This document shows positions 36,321 to 56,400 of a DNA stretch of 64,000 nt, piece after piece. The position numbers and the translations under genes were made by a program. Below the pieces are notes generated by a model, which made no database searches, was not told the DNA's origin, and was given only the letters and a program-made list of their open reading frames with translations. The stretch lies in assembly GCF_010015445.1 (NCBI RefSeq), contig NC_053116.1:8139585-8203584 (forward strand). The letters run 5' to 3'. This stretch comes from Perca fluviatilis. Its lineage: Eukaryota; Chordata; Actinopteri; Perciformes; Percidae. The stretch's first letter is position 1; every line of letters starts with the position of its first letter.

Positions 36321-37253
36321 TACGGTGGCCAACAGGGGCAAACTCCCTGCAACTTAAGAAAACATGCAAATAGTCAAAACACAAGCAAATTAAGAAAACA
36401 ACGCGCTGCAAATACACACAACACAACGAAATACATAAATGTGCTGTAAATAAAAAACGATGCAAAAAGAAAAGCACACAAATCACGAAAAAAAGAAACG
36501 ATGCAAAAAGAAAAAAAACTTAATTAATTTGACAACACATCTGCAGCATTCAGCAAACGCGCTGCAAATACACACAACACAATCAAATACATAAACACGC
36601 TGCAAATACACACAACACAACCAAATACACAAGCGCTGCAAATAAAAAATGATGCAAAAAGAAACGCACACAAACCCCGAAAAAAGAAGTGATGCAATTT
36701 AATGTACAGTCTATGGACGGGAGGGCATGAGACGGGAGTTCTCTTTTTAATATGCAGCCATACCCGACTCAAATAAAAAAGGCAGAGTGCTCTCTCCCTC
36801 GTGGGGTCGAAAATCCAGCTATTCCACTTAGCTGCTCCCTCTAGAGGCCTGGAGAACTTCCGTTGTGTAATCTGGATGCAGCATTTGTTTTGGGGGTTTG
36901 TGTGCTTTTCTTTTTGCAGCGTTTTTATTTGCAGCGCTTTTATGTATTTGGTTGTGTTGTGTGTATTTGCAGCGCTTTTGCTGAATGCTGCGCATGTGTT
37001 GTCAAATTAATTAAGTTGTTTTTATTTTTGCATCGCTTCTTTTTTCGGGGTTTGTGTCCTTTTCTTTTTGCATCGTTTTTTATTTGCAGCGCGTTTATGT
37101 ATTTCGTTGTGTTGTGTGTATTTGCAGCGCGCTTGCTGAATGCTGCACATGTGTTGTCAAATTAATTAAGTTGTTTTCTTAATTTGCTTGTGTTTTGTCT
37201 ATTTGCATGTGTTTTCTTAAGTTGCAGGGAGTTTGCCCCTGTCGGCCACCGTA
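36321..37253. mobile_element. Foldback element, 0.93 kb, between tubulin copies 4 and 5
   Basis: Ends are inverted: TACGGTGGCCAACAGGGGCA on the left, TGCCCCTGTCGGCCACCGTA on the right. The arms pair over several hundred bases and contain internal near-repeats of GCGCTGCAAATA, GATGCAAAAAGAAA and CGCACACAAA. A TA dinucleotide at both ends fits a Tc1/mariner-like target site. The unique loop is about 36700-36870. It encodes no transposase, so it is non-autonomous. Confidence 0.8.
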
Positions 37254-38282
37254 GATTTGGCAGGCTGAAATGTTATTTAGCGCTGCTCAAACAAGTCGGC
37301 CATCTCTGCCGACATTAGTGTCTTTTAGCAGGCTCAGTTAGAAAGCTGTTGAAGAAATGTGGTATCATATGAAACAAGAATGTTTAAGGAATCCATTGAT
37401 ACCAAACACGTCCTGCTAGATAACGTTAACATTGCTTCAATAGCTAAAATTACATGACTGACTTTTACATTAGCTAGCCCCGCTCAAGCTGTACCAGCAG
37501 CTTACGAAAACATTATTTAAATCGCATGTTTTTTTTCTATTTTATTTTCGAATCAATAACGAATAACTTATTTCCGTTTTTGGTGTCTGATTTCAAAAAC
37601 GAAAAACAAACCCCAAACTCAAATAACCTTTGGCATTTTTCTGTTGTTTGCTAGCAGACAAAATTTACAAGGAGGCACCTTCACGCAATACTAGTCAATG
37701 GAGAGCAGAGAGTTCTTTTTCCCTCCGGTAGAGGTGGGACTTAAATGTGCTCTGTCTTTATCCTAGGAAGAAGAAGAAGAAGAAGAAAAAAATAATCTCC
37801 TGGAGAGCACTGGGTCCTCTTTGCAGTTTACAAATTTTGTATGACTCAGCGCGGTAAAACTGTCTAAAAAATCCACACGAAGCGGTTGAGATTCAAAAAT
37901 GTATTTCCATTGAAAAATGCTTCGTTCATTTTCAAACGATGCTGTACAAGTTACAAAATAAAGACACAGACACAGCCAGACATTTGTGTGTTTTAACACC
38001 ATACCATACCCATCAACCAAATCATCAACACATCTACAGTCCTCCTGTCTCAGCAGCAGTAGGCCTATCTTGCAGTTCTGGTTCTGGGTGTGAAACAGTT
38101 ACTGCGGCAGAATGAGGAGCAGTTTTTTTTTTTTTTTTTGTGCACTTCACCTGTTCTCCTCACGAGGCAGAAGAGTATGTGAATGTGGTGCATCATTAGA
38201 GCAGCCTCAGACACCGCACCCCGTCAGACACGAACACTCCTCCGGCTTGTCTCATTACATTGCATAATACCGACGAGCCATC

Positions 38283-41341
<3,059 letters not shown>

Positions 41342-41465
41342 GGCATACCACATTAATTAATCTAACTCAAAAGTGTAAGTCCTGAACAATATACGGGACA
41401 CAATATATTGCATTTGTTTTAGATGTGTAAACTTGTGTTTAAGTTCCAAATATTACAAACGTACA

Positions 41466-41600
41466 TTACATTTCATGTAACTGACGCTTTTATCCAAAGC
41501 GACTTCCAAACACATTCACACGATGGGGCAGCATCGGGAGCAATTCAGGGTTCACTGTCTTGCCCAAGAAGACTTCAACATGGTCATGGTCATGCTCACT
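41466..41600. mobile_element. SINE-like fragment
   Basis: CTGACGCTTTTATCCAAAGC then GGGAGCAATTCAGGGTT and ACTGTCTTGCCCAAGAAGAC, words common in fish interspersed repeats. It lies in the 3' flank of copy 5 and is absent from the copy 4 flank, so it inserted after the duplication. Confidence 0.55.
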
Positions 41601-41930
41601 GTAGTTGTAAAAAGCTATTTAAATGGTTCTTTTCTGGTTTTCTGGTTTAAACTGTAAATAAATCTGGAAAAATAACAGGCCTTCTTGTACTGTTTTTCAT
41701 ACTGCACCTTACCTCACACATCTGTGAGAACTAGTCATTTGACCTATTGGAGTTCCCTTCTTCACTTGGCAGTATCCTTCTCTGCTATTTTCCTTCCTTT
41801 ACCATCTGTAATCTTATGCCGTTCCTCTGTGACATATGAAATTAAATGATTTTTTTCTGACATGCATTCAGATTATAGAGTTTATAGAGATTAGAGAGAG
41901 AATTGTGAATCACAAAGCAATGTTTTAATC

Positions 41931-42450
41931 TTAATAATATATTGCATTTAATATCCAAGAAATTACATTGAGCCTGATGGACCACAACCTCCAGCCAGAG
42001 GGGAGGGGTTCAAAGAGTTTGTGAGATGAGCTGATGATACACTGCAGTCTGCCATTGTCCTTGGCAGTGGCAGCGGCGTACCAGATGGTGACGAAGCAGG
42101 TGAAGATGGACTCAGTGACGGCAGCGTAAAAGTGCACCGTCATTGTCTTCGGCGGGTTGAACAGGTTGAAATTCTTCAGCTGCCGCAGGAAGTACAGCCT
42201 CTGTTTTGCTTTTTTGATGAGACTGCTGACGTTCAGCCCCCGCTTGAGGTCCCGGGAGATAGAGCCCAGGAAGTGGAAGGCGTCACCCAGGGTGATGGTG
42301 GACAGGTGGGGCTGCATACTTTCCCAGAAATCCACAACCATATCCACCTGTCTTCAGAGGGTTAAGCTTCAAGCTGTTCTGACTGCACCACGTCGCCAGA
42401 TGGTCAAGTAGGCGGATTCATCCCCATCAGAGATGAGTCCAATTAGGGTG
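41931..42450 (-). pseudogene. LINE reverse-transcriptase C-terminal remnant
   Basis: The minus strand encodes FHFLGSISRDLKRGLNVS, LIKKAKQRLYFLRQLKNFNL and YAAVTESIFTCFVTIWYAAA, matching the post-catalytic RT region of L2-like fish LINEs (usually KKAQQRLYFLR and ESILT). The catalytic FADD block is missing. A remnant only. Confidence 0.8.
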
Positions 42451-42759
42451 GGGTCGTCCGCAAACCATTTTTTTTTTTTACATTTAGTTCAGTTTAGAGG
42501 TATATTGTGTATTTGTGACTTGGATGCTATAATTACCCATGGAGATTTTAAAAAGTACTTTATTCAACCATTGTCATCAGGCATCATGTGAGCAGAGCCA
42601 AAGCAAAGCAACTTTTGACACATCCCAAGATCAAACCTCATCCCATCTAGTCAGGTAACCCTAACCCGCATGATTTCATATAAGTCTGTATGATATCCAT
42701 ACATACTTTCAAAATCACAATTACTGCACTATTGCAATATATTTATATTCTAATCTTAA

Positions 42760-43022
42760 ATCTCGGACCATACTGATATTGCACTATTCCTTCAATATCA
42801 GACCATATACTGATATTGCACTATTCCTTCCCTTTCTTCAATTGTTACTGTATATATTTTTTGTAAATTTCTAAATTCAATTGCATTGTTATACTGTATA
42901 CTTAACAGTATTTATTATATTTCTCACTGTCCTCTCTGTTTTTTTTTTGAGAGCAAAGATTAACCAGTCAAATTCCTTGTTTGTTTGCACAAACCTGGCC
43001 AATAAAGCTGATTCTGATTCTT
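42760..43022 (+). mobile_element. LINE 3'-tail remnant
   Basis: Contains a short duplicated block (CCATACTGATATTGCACTATTCC-type, near 42770 and 42802) and ends with CCAATAAAGCTGATTCTGAT then TCTT, the microsatellite-like tail seen in L2/Rex-type LINEs. Orientation is opposite to the RT remnant at 41931-42450. The rest, to about 44500, has no gene that I can support. Confidence 0.5.
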
Positions 43023-44579
43023 ATAATTTTCCCCCACTGTTAGCTTGGTTATTATAGGCAACTTACGTAAAAGTAGCAAACAATGTCGACTAATATGTTA
43101 GAGGTTTGATCTTGGGATGTGCAAAAAAATTGTTTTGCTTTGGCTTTGCTCACATGATGCCTGATGGAAATAGATTGGATAAAGTACTTTCTAACATGGG
43201 TATTAACAGCAAGTCACAAATGCACAATGTATAACTAGAAACTGAACTAAATGAATGAAAGAATAATGGTACCTGGTGTATATGGTGCAAGTCTAGCTGT
43301 ATAATTTGTATAGAACGGTGGTTTATTGTATATAGATGAGGATTGTATACGTAACCAGTGAATCAATATAGACAGGTACATATGCAGAGAAGTACACTGC
43401 TGAGGTAGCCTACATGGTAAAGAAAAAAAATAAGTCAGGATTTGAGGTTGAATAAATTCAACATTTACCAATATGCTCAGATTTGCAGGGAATGAAGGAA
43501 TATTTAAATGTTAAGAACCCTAAAACAGAGGAATAGCAGGTTCTCCCATTTATTATAAATACTTAAATTCCTGCTTTTGCTCCAGCCTTTTTTTTTCTAT
43601 TTTTTTTTTTCTTCAATAAATGTGGACCTCTGGTGGCTTTATAATGTATACCCAAGAGAGAGGATGCGATGGAAAGTAAACCCACCAGGTGCCAAAGAAA
43701 TGTCTTGGATATCAAATAGCCTATATAAAAAGATTGGCAAACCCATAGCAATATTTTTCTCTTCCAATGAAAATGTTGGCCGTTAATTTAGCCACGCACC
43801 TTTCATAAACTCATGAACCATTTCGACACAGGAAGTGGTACAACATATGCAATACATCCGTTCTCTTAATACATCCATGAATACAGCACTTAAAAAAAAA
43901 ACGTAGCACCCTGTGCCTGTGCATGGATGGAGGGCAGTGCCCTGCCCTGCAGCGAAAAGTTGATAAAATCAATCTTTCGAGAATCGCAACCCGACGTCAG
44001 GCTGCGGTGGCCAATCATGACGTGGTGTCAGAGGCCCGTACAGCCGTACTGTAAACATCCCTATCTCTATCGCTGCCACAATAAAAATTAAAAAACCGGT
44101 TAGGGTAAAAAAAAAACAAAAAAAAAACACAAGCACTTAACTGCCCAAGTGTTTGTGAAACAACAGCCGACTGTTTCCTGGAACGAGCACCAGCACAAAG
44201 CACTCCGATAGAAATAAAATGGATCCTCCTCTCTTTCTCCGTAAAATGATGCCGCCTTTTAGGTGCGGTCTGATATGTCTGTAAATAATCTGACGGAAAA
44301 CAATTGTGAAATATAAAGTCTACTTGTGCTACATTCTGGGGAATTAAAGAACACAGCAGAACGTCACACAAATGGGCCATTTTAAGGTACACTCCCACGG
44401 CCGGGCCGACTGATCTACTGAATGAATGAGCCCTAGTCCGCGCAGTTACACAGAGCATCTTTGCTAAGCTAGCGCCAATGTCTGGCTAGCAGCTACGCAC
44501 ACATGCCTACGCAGATCTCAGCGATGAGTGCCCCCATTTTCCCGCAGAGCTCGTGGCGCATTTGACTTTTTCCTTTCAA

Positions 44580-44658
44580 CCAATGGGAAGCGGACTCACG
44601 TGACTTCCGACCAATAGGATACAGCAGCACTTTTCCGCCGGGTAAGAGAGTATAAATA
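44580..44658 (+). promoter_or_regulatory. CCAAT/TATA promoter of alpha-tubulin copy 6
   Basis: Two CCAAT boxes (44580-44584 and 44611-44615) and TATAAATA at 44651-44658, 128 bp before the ATG. It is the clearest promoter in the cluster. Confidence 0.8.
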
Positions 44659-44785
44659 ACCCCGCCTAGGAACAAACGTCAGTTACTTCTTACACTGGAC
44701 TCATAAAGGCCTGTGTGTGAGAGCTAACTTTGCCGGTTTCCTCTGCGTTATCTTGACTTCTACGGAACCCACCGCTTCAATAATC

Positions 44786-47885
<3,100 letters not shown>

Positions 47886-47944
47886 ATAGGCATACATTCC
47901 CCTTTATTGATCTCTGATCGGTGCCTTTTTATCAATGTGAAAAA

Positions 47945-47950
47945 AATAAA
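47945..47950 (+). terminator. Polyadenylation signal of alpha-tubulin copy 6
   Basis: AATAAA 60 bp after the stop, followed by a GT-rich region. Confidence 0.8.
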
Positions 47951-48766
47951 GTTTTACCGACCAAAGTTATCGTTTGTTCTCCTTAATACACTCCCTGTTA
48001 AAAGTTAATGTGACAAGTCTGTATAAAATGGGGTTCTAATTTTATCTGATGGTCACTTTGATTAAAAAGTTTCGCACTTCAGGCACTTGGGGGCAGTGGT
48101 GTTCAACAGATGTTCTTAAACAGAACTGGCAATGGCAAACTACTCTAAATTTGAAATGGTTGCAGTTAGATGGCTACTAAATTACTATAACTGCATCAGA
48201 TGTTAGCATACCATTTGAAGATCTTATGTTTACTAAGTCCAGTGGTGATTATTTTTTTATTAATGGAAGAAGAACATGGTCTGGTTTCAAATAGGGTGTG
48301 GTATTCACTGTGGCCCAAGGGGAGGTAGGGGGGAGGGGGGTCTTCTGCTGGCAGACAGGTGGGCTTTAAAAATACTTAGCTCTGCTGTTGCCAAACTGGA
48401 TAATGAATAATACGGTTAAAAAAAATCATGGAATATAATATACAGAGCCAATATTGGCAAGAAGCAACATACTTGGGCAAAAATACACAATCACAATTGT
48501 AAGTTTTATTTTCAGCTTTGCAGTTTTGAATAGGTTTGGCTACAAACAAATGCATTTCTTCCCTTTTGAAATTCAGCAATGTTATTTAATTTCATTAAAT
48601 GCTCAAACAGTCAAAACAGAATTGCTTCTACATTACAGTATATGAATAGTTTTATTGCACTCACATTGAGTTCATCTGACAAATGTCTGTTAATGCATTT
48701 AGATAAACTTACTGGGTTCAAATGTATTACCAAATAAGAGATTTACTAAAACTAACTTTGTAGTTT

Positions 48767-50441
48767 TTTATTTTTTTTTCTTTGCATGAAAACCATGCAC
48801 AACCAGTATGGTGTTCATTTGCAAAGGCAGAACCTTTTCCTTTGTCCTTTTTAAAATCCACATATTAACTGGCTAAATAGAACAAGAGAAATATTAAACT
48901 GCACATCTGGAGAGTGCTGTCCTCAAAATAAGACCTGGAGTTAAGAACCATTTTATATCGGTTTCCCTGTGTCACAAAATAACGAGGTAATCTGACTCCT
49001 TTTGGGGGGGGGACATTTCTTTTTTAGGGTTGTATGTTTGCCGCTGACAAAAATCCTACAACAGAATACGGTGAATGCTGAAAAGATGTGCACTTCAGAA
49101 CGGTACAAAAATACAGACACATAACACACAAAGTGCCCTCATGCGTACAAAAAAATTTGAAGTATGTGGCTCAAAAGCACAACAGGCCCTGAATATAACG
49201 CGGTGTGCAACAAGAGTGGACAGTTTTCTACACTGAAACATACATGGATAGCTCACAGGCAAAACCACCCAGCCCGCCTCCTGCTGCTACGGTTGCATTA
49301 ATACAAATACGTAGATTGAGAAACCTTGACTACAACATACAGTGATCGTTTTAAATAAGCTTTTTTTCCCCCCTGCCTGCTCATTCTATCGCAAAACATA
49401 CACACCTCTCGTTTTAAAACCACCTGGGTGCTAAACCGCATCCGTTATGAGAACCGCCCCAGGGACATAGCACAGTGACACTCGTAAGCTTCCTATTTTC
49501 CTTCTCTATTTTGTTTTGCAGCTCCACAAACCAAAGCAGCAGAATGACAATAAATGCATTATTAAATCCCAGTGAAAATAGGAAGTTTCACAGTGTAGTA
49601 CACCACAGTCTCAAACGCTATTAGCCAAAAATGTAACTCTCTAGATTCTTTGGAGACTGAACAAGATGAAAACGATAAAGTGGCTATTTACTTAGCGTTG
49701 GCTTACAGTTTGCAGCATTTCAACAGTATTTACTTGATTTCAGACTCCTACTATAAAGGATTCAGGTTTTTTAACCACACGCTGGACATCGCAGATTATT
49801 AAAATAATGACCGGAACAGTTATAACGCCTAAATCTCTTAGCGCTTACGCTGCGGTTGAATTTGTGTCTCGTCAATCAAGTTGAAGGCATAGTGGAGAGA
49901 ATATTCCGTCTGCGTATGTTATCGGCATTCCTTCGTTATGCAAACATATATCTTGTTGACAAAGTGTAACTGCCTACTGAGATTGTCTAATCGACACTTG
50001 TGACAAAGATGAATTGAGACTTCTCGAGCGCCGCGTCCCCAGCGTAGGCGCCGAGAACGTGCTCTACCATCCAGCCCCCGAATTTAACATACAAACGGCG
50101 TCGTATTCAGATGTACCGAATCAGGTTTCGTGTCCTTCAGTTTGTCAAACCTCTGGAAAGAGAGGAGCTTCACAGAGCCTCACGCAGTCCCACCAGCCAA
50201 AACCTGTCGAGGAGCTGCTGGGGGTCTGTATGAGGCGTCTTTGGCTCCTCGGCGGTCATCTTTGATCTCTGGTCCTAACTAAGGAGGAGGAGGAGGAGGT
50301 AGGCTGTCTCTCTCCAACACCGCCGGTGACCTGCAAGGGAAAAAAAACCAACGATTTGTCTTTTAATGGACTCCTTTCAGTTTTTCCCCCCCAGCAAGTT
50401 TTGACATGTTTATTTATTTACCTGAGGTGGTGGACAATGTC
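48767..50441 (-). other. jph2: Probable jph2 3' UTR
   Basis: No protein gene on either strand. Low repeat content, moderate GC, and TTTATT at 48767-48772 (AATAAA on the minus strand) make a long 3' UTR of the minus-strand junctophilin gene the simplest reading. The true end is not determinable from sequence alone. The stretch 47960-48760 between the two genes has no recognisable feature. Confidence 0.4.
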
Positions 50442-53400
50442 TCATGACAAAATGTGTACGAAGAGAATGGCCAGCCCGATGTTGAGCAGGATGACCATGC
50501 AGATCATGATGGTGTTTGGGCCCTTTGAAAGAAAGGAACGAATATGAGATATGAGGACAGCAGTCTCGCTTTGCCAGACTAGCGAGACCTTCTTCCTCCG
50601 CAGCGCTGCGGAAGAAGGTCTCGCCTAGTCCACACAGCATTCCGGGGATGGGAGAAAAACGTGCTCTGGTTTTAATGGCATTTCTTTAAAACCAATCACA
50701 CATCGTCATGGGCGGCGCTAAGCTCCGCACGGAGCCGCTGTAAAACGGCCTCGGGAAGGAACTTGTTTTGGTGGAACGTGTGTACGTTCAAAAGTTGTTT
50801 TAGTCGTGCGAGAGAAAACTCTGATTGGACAGATAGTCTATTTCTGCTGGTATGGTCGTTTTAAATCGTTGGCTTTATCCCTCAATTACATTCTCTGGAG
50901 ACCATTTTGGAAAACACTGTGATAACTAGAGCCCTGTAACAATAAAGCTGGGATTGAGAGACAACATGTAGTGCATGTCATGTAAAGAGATGGATATACA
51001 GTCCCTCCAGAAAAACGCAATTAAGCGATCGCATAATTCAATGCATAATCAGCCACGGTCTGCATATTTATGCGGGGGCCGCATTTTTTCAAATACGCCT
51101 CTTTTTTTTTTTCATCAAACCGCAGTTTTTGCAAGTTCCTGCAATTTTTGCAAGTTCCTGCAATTTTTGCAAGTTCCTGCAATTTTTGCAAGTCCCCGCA
51201 ATTTCATCGCATAAAATTGCATAAATATCCTGCATATTGCATCGCATTTTTTAAGAAAACGTGCCGCATAATCAAGGATTTTTGCCCGCAACAATCACAA
51301 AAAAAAATTTTCTGGAAGGACTATCAAAGTCATAATGAAGTGCTCTCTTTAGAGACAAGGTGACTTTCATGGCTTTAGACCAGTGGTTCTAAAGGAGACA
51401 AAAACTGTAAAAATGACAAAAACTTGTAAAAAGAAGGAAGGAAGGCAAGAATAGGTCAAAATAGTATAAAAAACTTCAAAAACAGTGACATAAGAAGAGA
51501 AAAGTGAGAAACTTGTAAAAAGTAGAAGGACAGTAGAAGGAAGAAAGGCAAGATTAGGTTCAAAGAAGGCGACACAAATGTCACATTTTTGGTAGGAAAA
51601 AAAAAAAGGTCTACATAAAGAGGAACAAATGTTCTGGACAACAGCCTTGTAACTATTAAACATTTTGTTAAATATCTCACGTACCCTCTACAGTCCTCCA
51701 AAGTACCCCTAGGGGTACACGTACCCCCCATTTGAGAAACACTGCTTTAGACGATACTCTACTCTGATAACGTCAAGCTAAATGTTTTAGCTAAACAAGG
51801 CAAAAAAAAAAAAAAAAAAAATCTATAGCCACGCTAGCGGCTCTGTGAGGTTGTACTTTGGCACAGCTGTGCTTTGAGCTAAATGCTAATGTCAGCATGC
51901 TAACATGCTCCCAAGGACAATGCTAACATGCTGATGTTTAACAGATATAATGTGCCATCTTTCTTTAGCTTGTTAGCGTGCTTACGTTTGCTAATCATTA
52001 CTGAACAGTTGTGTGTACAGGAATGCAATTAGCTTAGCAGGTATTTGGTCAGGGAGCGTATTCTATGTTCCCCAGCTCAATATCCTCTTAATAAGACACA
52101 TTAAGACCTTTCAGTGGGTTTTTATGTTTACGTGTTTAAGTCACCCAGCTACAGCTTATAGCCTACTGATGTTACACTTCTTGATGTCTTCACAGTGGCT
52201 GAATGGATTTTTACCATTCAAACTGCATTTGAAACGTCCATCTCCCTTTATGATTTAGCAATGAACTGCGACGTTAACCCTTACCAATCTCTGACAATGT
52301 TAGTTTATATCAAGAGACGTATATAGATATTTGTAAATCTTTGTAATCACTAGGAAGACAGATGTAAAGTGTATCTTATGCGTTATATTGAGGGAATATA
52401 GAACTGGGGAACATAGGGATGACCCCATTTGCTCCTGAAGGGAACACGAATGTCTGTAAATTTCATGCCAATCAATCCGACAGTTGTTGACACATTTTAC
52501 TCAAAACTATCAATGTGAACCTGCCGGTGCCGCTTAGAGGAATCGTCAGTAGGATCCTGAATGTCCTTAGAAAACATCACGTGAACGTGTGGAATGGTTG
52601 TTGGGATATGCGGCGGACCGGCTGACAGACTGACATTGCCGACGGCCCTTATAGCCTGTAGCTGCTCACGCGCCAGAAATAGTCAAATGTGAGTCGATGT
52701 GTATGTTTACTATCTTACCTCCAGCTCCAAAGACTCGGCAGTCACCTCGGGACTTGGGCTCGACACCATGGCCTTCAGTCTGGCTTCTGCTTTGGGCTCC
52801 ACCTTCGGGGCTGGTTTGGCAACAATGGCTTTGTCTTCCACTTGCTTTGGTACCGTTTTAGGTTCAAGACTTGGTTTCGGGGACGGAGCTGGGCTGGGTT
52901 GCCGCTTTGGCAACGGCTTTGCCTCCGCTTTGCTGGACGGCCTGCTCACCTCCCTGGACTCCACTTTGTTCTCGGAGACGGACGGCGCTCGTTGGCGGAC
53001 TGATGGAGCCCTTTCAGTTTTGACCTCGTTGATTTTAGGCTCGGGGGTGACCGCTTTGGAAGACACTTTGGAGATGGGGCGCGGGGCTTCTTCTTCTTCT
53101 TCTTCATCTGGCGAGATGAGGCTATTCCTTACAGGGGCAGTGGACGCTGGCGTGACATCAGGGGCAGCGGGCGCAGGCGTGACATCCGGAGCTTTCACCT
53201 CTGAGTCAAACTTCTGCAGGGGCTTGATCTCCAGGTCCGAGCCCTGCTCTATCTTGATGCTCTGACGGCTGGGGGTGCGAGAGGGGCCACGACTGCCGGG
53301 GGCCCCCGCGCCTTCGGGTGCAGCCGAGGCAGGAGCAGGAGCGGAGGTTGACGGGGTAGTGGGGCGACTGTTGGGCCTGCTGTTGGATTTACTGCTACCC

Positions 53401-56400
53401 TTACTGCCCCCGCCTTTAATGCTTCTGTCTTCGTTCCAGCTTCCCGGACTGAGGAGTTTGGGCTCTTCCTTGCTGATGATGCCTGGGCTGGGGGAGGGGG
53501 TGCGGGCTGGGGACGAGCCGGGCATGAGGCTGTCCAGTTCATTCATGAGCGGGCTTTCGGGCGGCGTGGGCAGGGGCTCCTCCTCGGCTAGCAGCGGCTC
53601 ATGCATGACGGTCTCTATGTGCTCACTTCCCTCCCCGACCTCCAGTAACACTCTCTTCTTCAGATACTCAGGACCTGGGGGAGATCAGTTCAACCAGCAT
53701 ATGAGGGTCATTCATCAAACTGGGGAGTAGGCTATGTGATTTATCGACATTTGATAAATATGAGTCAGTAAAATTATCATTGTTTGTTAAGTTCAAAGTG
53801 ACATTTGATATACATTTGAATATATTTCTGTTATTTCCTAGTTAACTGTTACCATGGAGCACTCCTTTCTCTCTCCTCCTACAAGACTAATTAGTTGACT
53901 ACAATAGGAAATAACTACTGGACATCTATTCAGAAACTGACTTCTTAATAATCCCCTGCTTTCCTCAACCCAGTCTAATTAAGGAAGCAGCTACTGAGTC
54001 TGTTAAGAGTTAAAGGTGGCTACCCTTTATAATGATCAACTTTATTGCACATTTTTGGTTGTTCTTTTGCTCACACTTCAGAGACAAACAAGTGTAAGAA
54101 ATACCAAAGAAAAACACTTCACTATATAATATTATAAGAATATAAATATAACATTAAAGGTCCCATGGCATGAAAATGTCACTTTATGAGGTTTTTTAAC
54201 ATTAATATGCATTCCCCCAGCCTGCCTATGGTCCCCCAGTGGCTAGAAATGGTGATAGGTGTAAACCGAGCCCTGGGTATCCTGCTATGCCTTTAAGAAA
54301 ATGAAAGCTCAGATGGGCCGATCTGGAATCTTCTCCTTATGAGGTCATAAGGAGCAAGGTTACCTCCCCTTTCTCTGCTTTGCCCGCCCAGAGAATTTGG
54401 CCCACCCATGAGAGAGAGAGAGACGAGAGACATCGTGGCTTTTAGGGGACCACTAAGGCCTATATAAAAGAGACTTCAGATACAGTATTAGGGGACCACT
54501 AAGGCCTATATAAAAGAGACTTCAGATACAGTATTAGGGGACCACTAAGGCCTATATAAAAGAGACTTCAGATACAGTATTAGGGGACCACTAAGGTCTA
54601 TATAAAAGAGACTTCAGATACAGTATTAGGGGACCACTAAGGTCTATATAAAAGCATCCAAAAAGCAGCATGTCATGGGACCTTTAAGAATAAAAATGTT
54701 TACGTCAAAGTAAAAGTGAAATATGAAAGGCTGGTGATACATTTTAGCTATTGTCAACAAATCAAATGAATAGACCAAAAGCAACAATACATTATAGTCT
54801 GCCAATTTGTTTCTACTGAAGAAACAAACAGACTTTGATTTAAAAAAAAAAAAAGCTAAATAATTGTCCAAGTTTATTTAATGGGGACTATTTTGGACAA
54901 CAATGGAGCACTATGGCACAGATAATACTACACCGGCCTCTCCTTTAAATTGTGAGGCTACATTTTTGTTTTCCGCAGTGCAAATGAACCAGATGGTGCA
55001 CACGCTGACACTGTACGTCTGTGTTGTCGTCTCCTTAGTGAGAGATCTGTCATGAAAGAATGCACAGCAGGACTCAGCCAGGCTTCGTCTATTTCTAGTT
55101 TTAGTCCGAGAGAATTTGTGAAGCCACTCACAAAGCTGGATGACTTTCTGATTCCCTAACACTCTCTGCTGAGGGAGAACGCCAAGAGAAAAATAGCAGG
55201 AGGCTCCTAAATGGCTGCTGTGCTTTTGTGTGAACGTGTAAAAGCCAGACCCACGATGAAACTGATACGATCGCTTCGACCTAACAAGATGTTCCTTTTT
55301 TAGACATTCAAATGCGACTACCCTTGCGGTGAGCCTCAGCCAAGGATCTGCTGAAGTAAAAGTCCTGCATTCAAAATGTTACTATTAGCATCAAAATATA
55401 CTTACAGTACAGAAAGTAAAAGTACAAATTATTCAGAATGTCCCATTTCAGAATATATCATATTGCTGTATTATACTTATTGACGCATTAATGTGTATGT
55501 TTGTCACTTGGTGGGGCTTATTTAAAAAAAAACAACTATATATACTTTACTAGCTGGTGTCAATAAAGTCTTATCTTAATCCATAATATGACATCATAAT
55601 GTATTTGTTGATTATATTTTGTATTGTTAAACTGAATCTGTAACGTATTAAATAGGTATCAAGTACAAGTAAATGTGGAGGAGGAAATTATTTCTTTTTG
55701 CCGTGCGGTGAAGTAGAAGTATAAAGAAGCAGAAAATTGAAACACCTCAAAAAGTACCTCAAAATTGCACTTAAGTACAGTACTTGAGTAAATGTACAGT
55801 TACATGGCTATCAGTTATGATCAGTTATACTTGCTGTTTTTCTTCAGTAAGTAAATTGTAATGTTAATGTCATACCATCTTTGCTCCAGCTGAACAATAC
55901 ACACACATATACACTACCGGTCAAAAGTTTGGGGTCAATTTCCATTCCACTCCATTACAGATTAGAAATCAGTTGCATTGTTTTTTTAACCAGGGCGGCA
56001 GTTTTCAGATGACATTATGTGCTTACATAATTGCAAAAGGGTCCTTCAATATTTTCTCAGTTAGCCTTTTAAAATGATATCAGATTAGTAAACAGAATGT
56101 GCCTTTGGAACGTTGGATGAATGGTTGCTGATAATGGGCAATGTAGATATTGCATTAAAGATCAGCCACTTCTTTCTACAACAGTCGAGAACCCTTTTGC
56201 AATTATGTAAGCACATAATGTCATCTGAAAACTGCTGCCCTGGTTAAAAAAAACAATGCAACTGATCTCAGCTGGTATTCTGTCTATAATGGAAATTTCT
56301 AAGTGACCCCAAACTTTTGACCGGTAGTGTATACAGGGATTAAAGTTCTCCGTCGCTAGACAGATTTCCGTCAATTTGATTTTTAGAAATGCCGTATCTG

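Noticed and set aside
52699..53265. Plus-strand frames of 188 and 104 residues over the jph2 long exon
   Set aside because: Antisense shadows of a GC-rich low-complexity exon; the minus strand has matching splice sites and JPH2 motifs.
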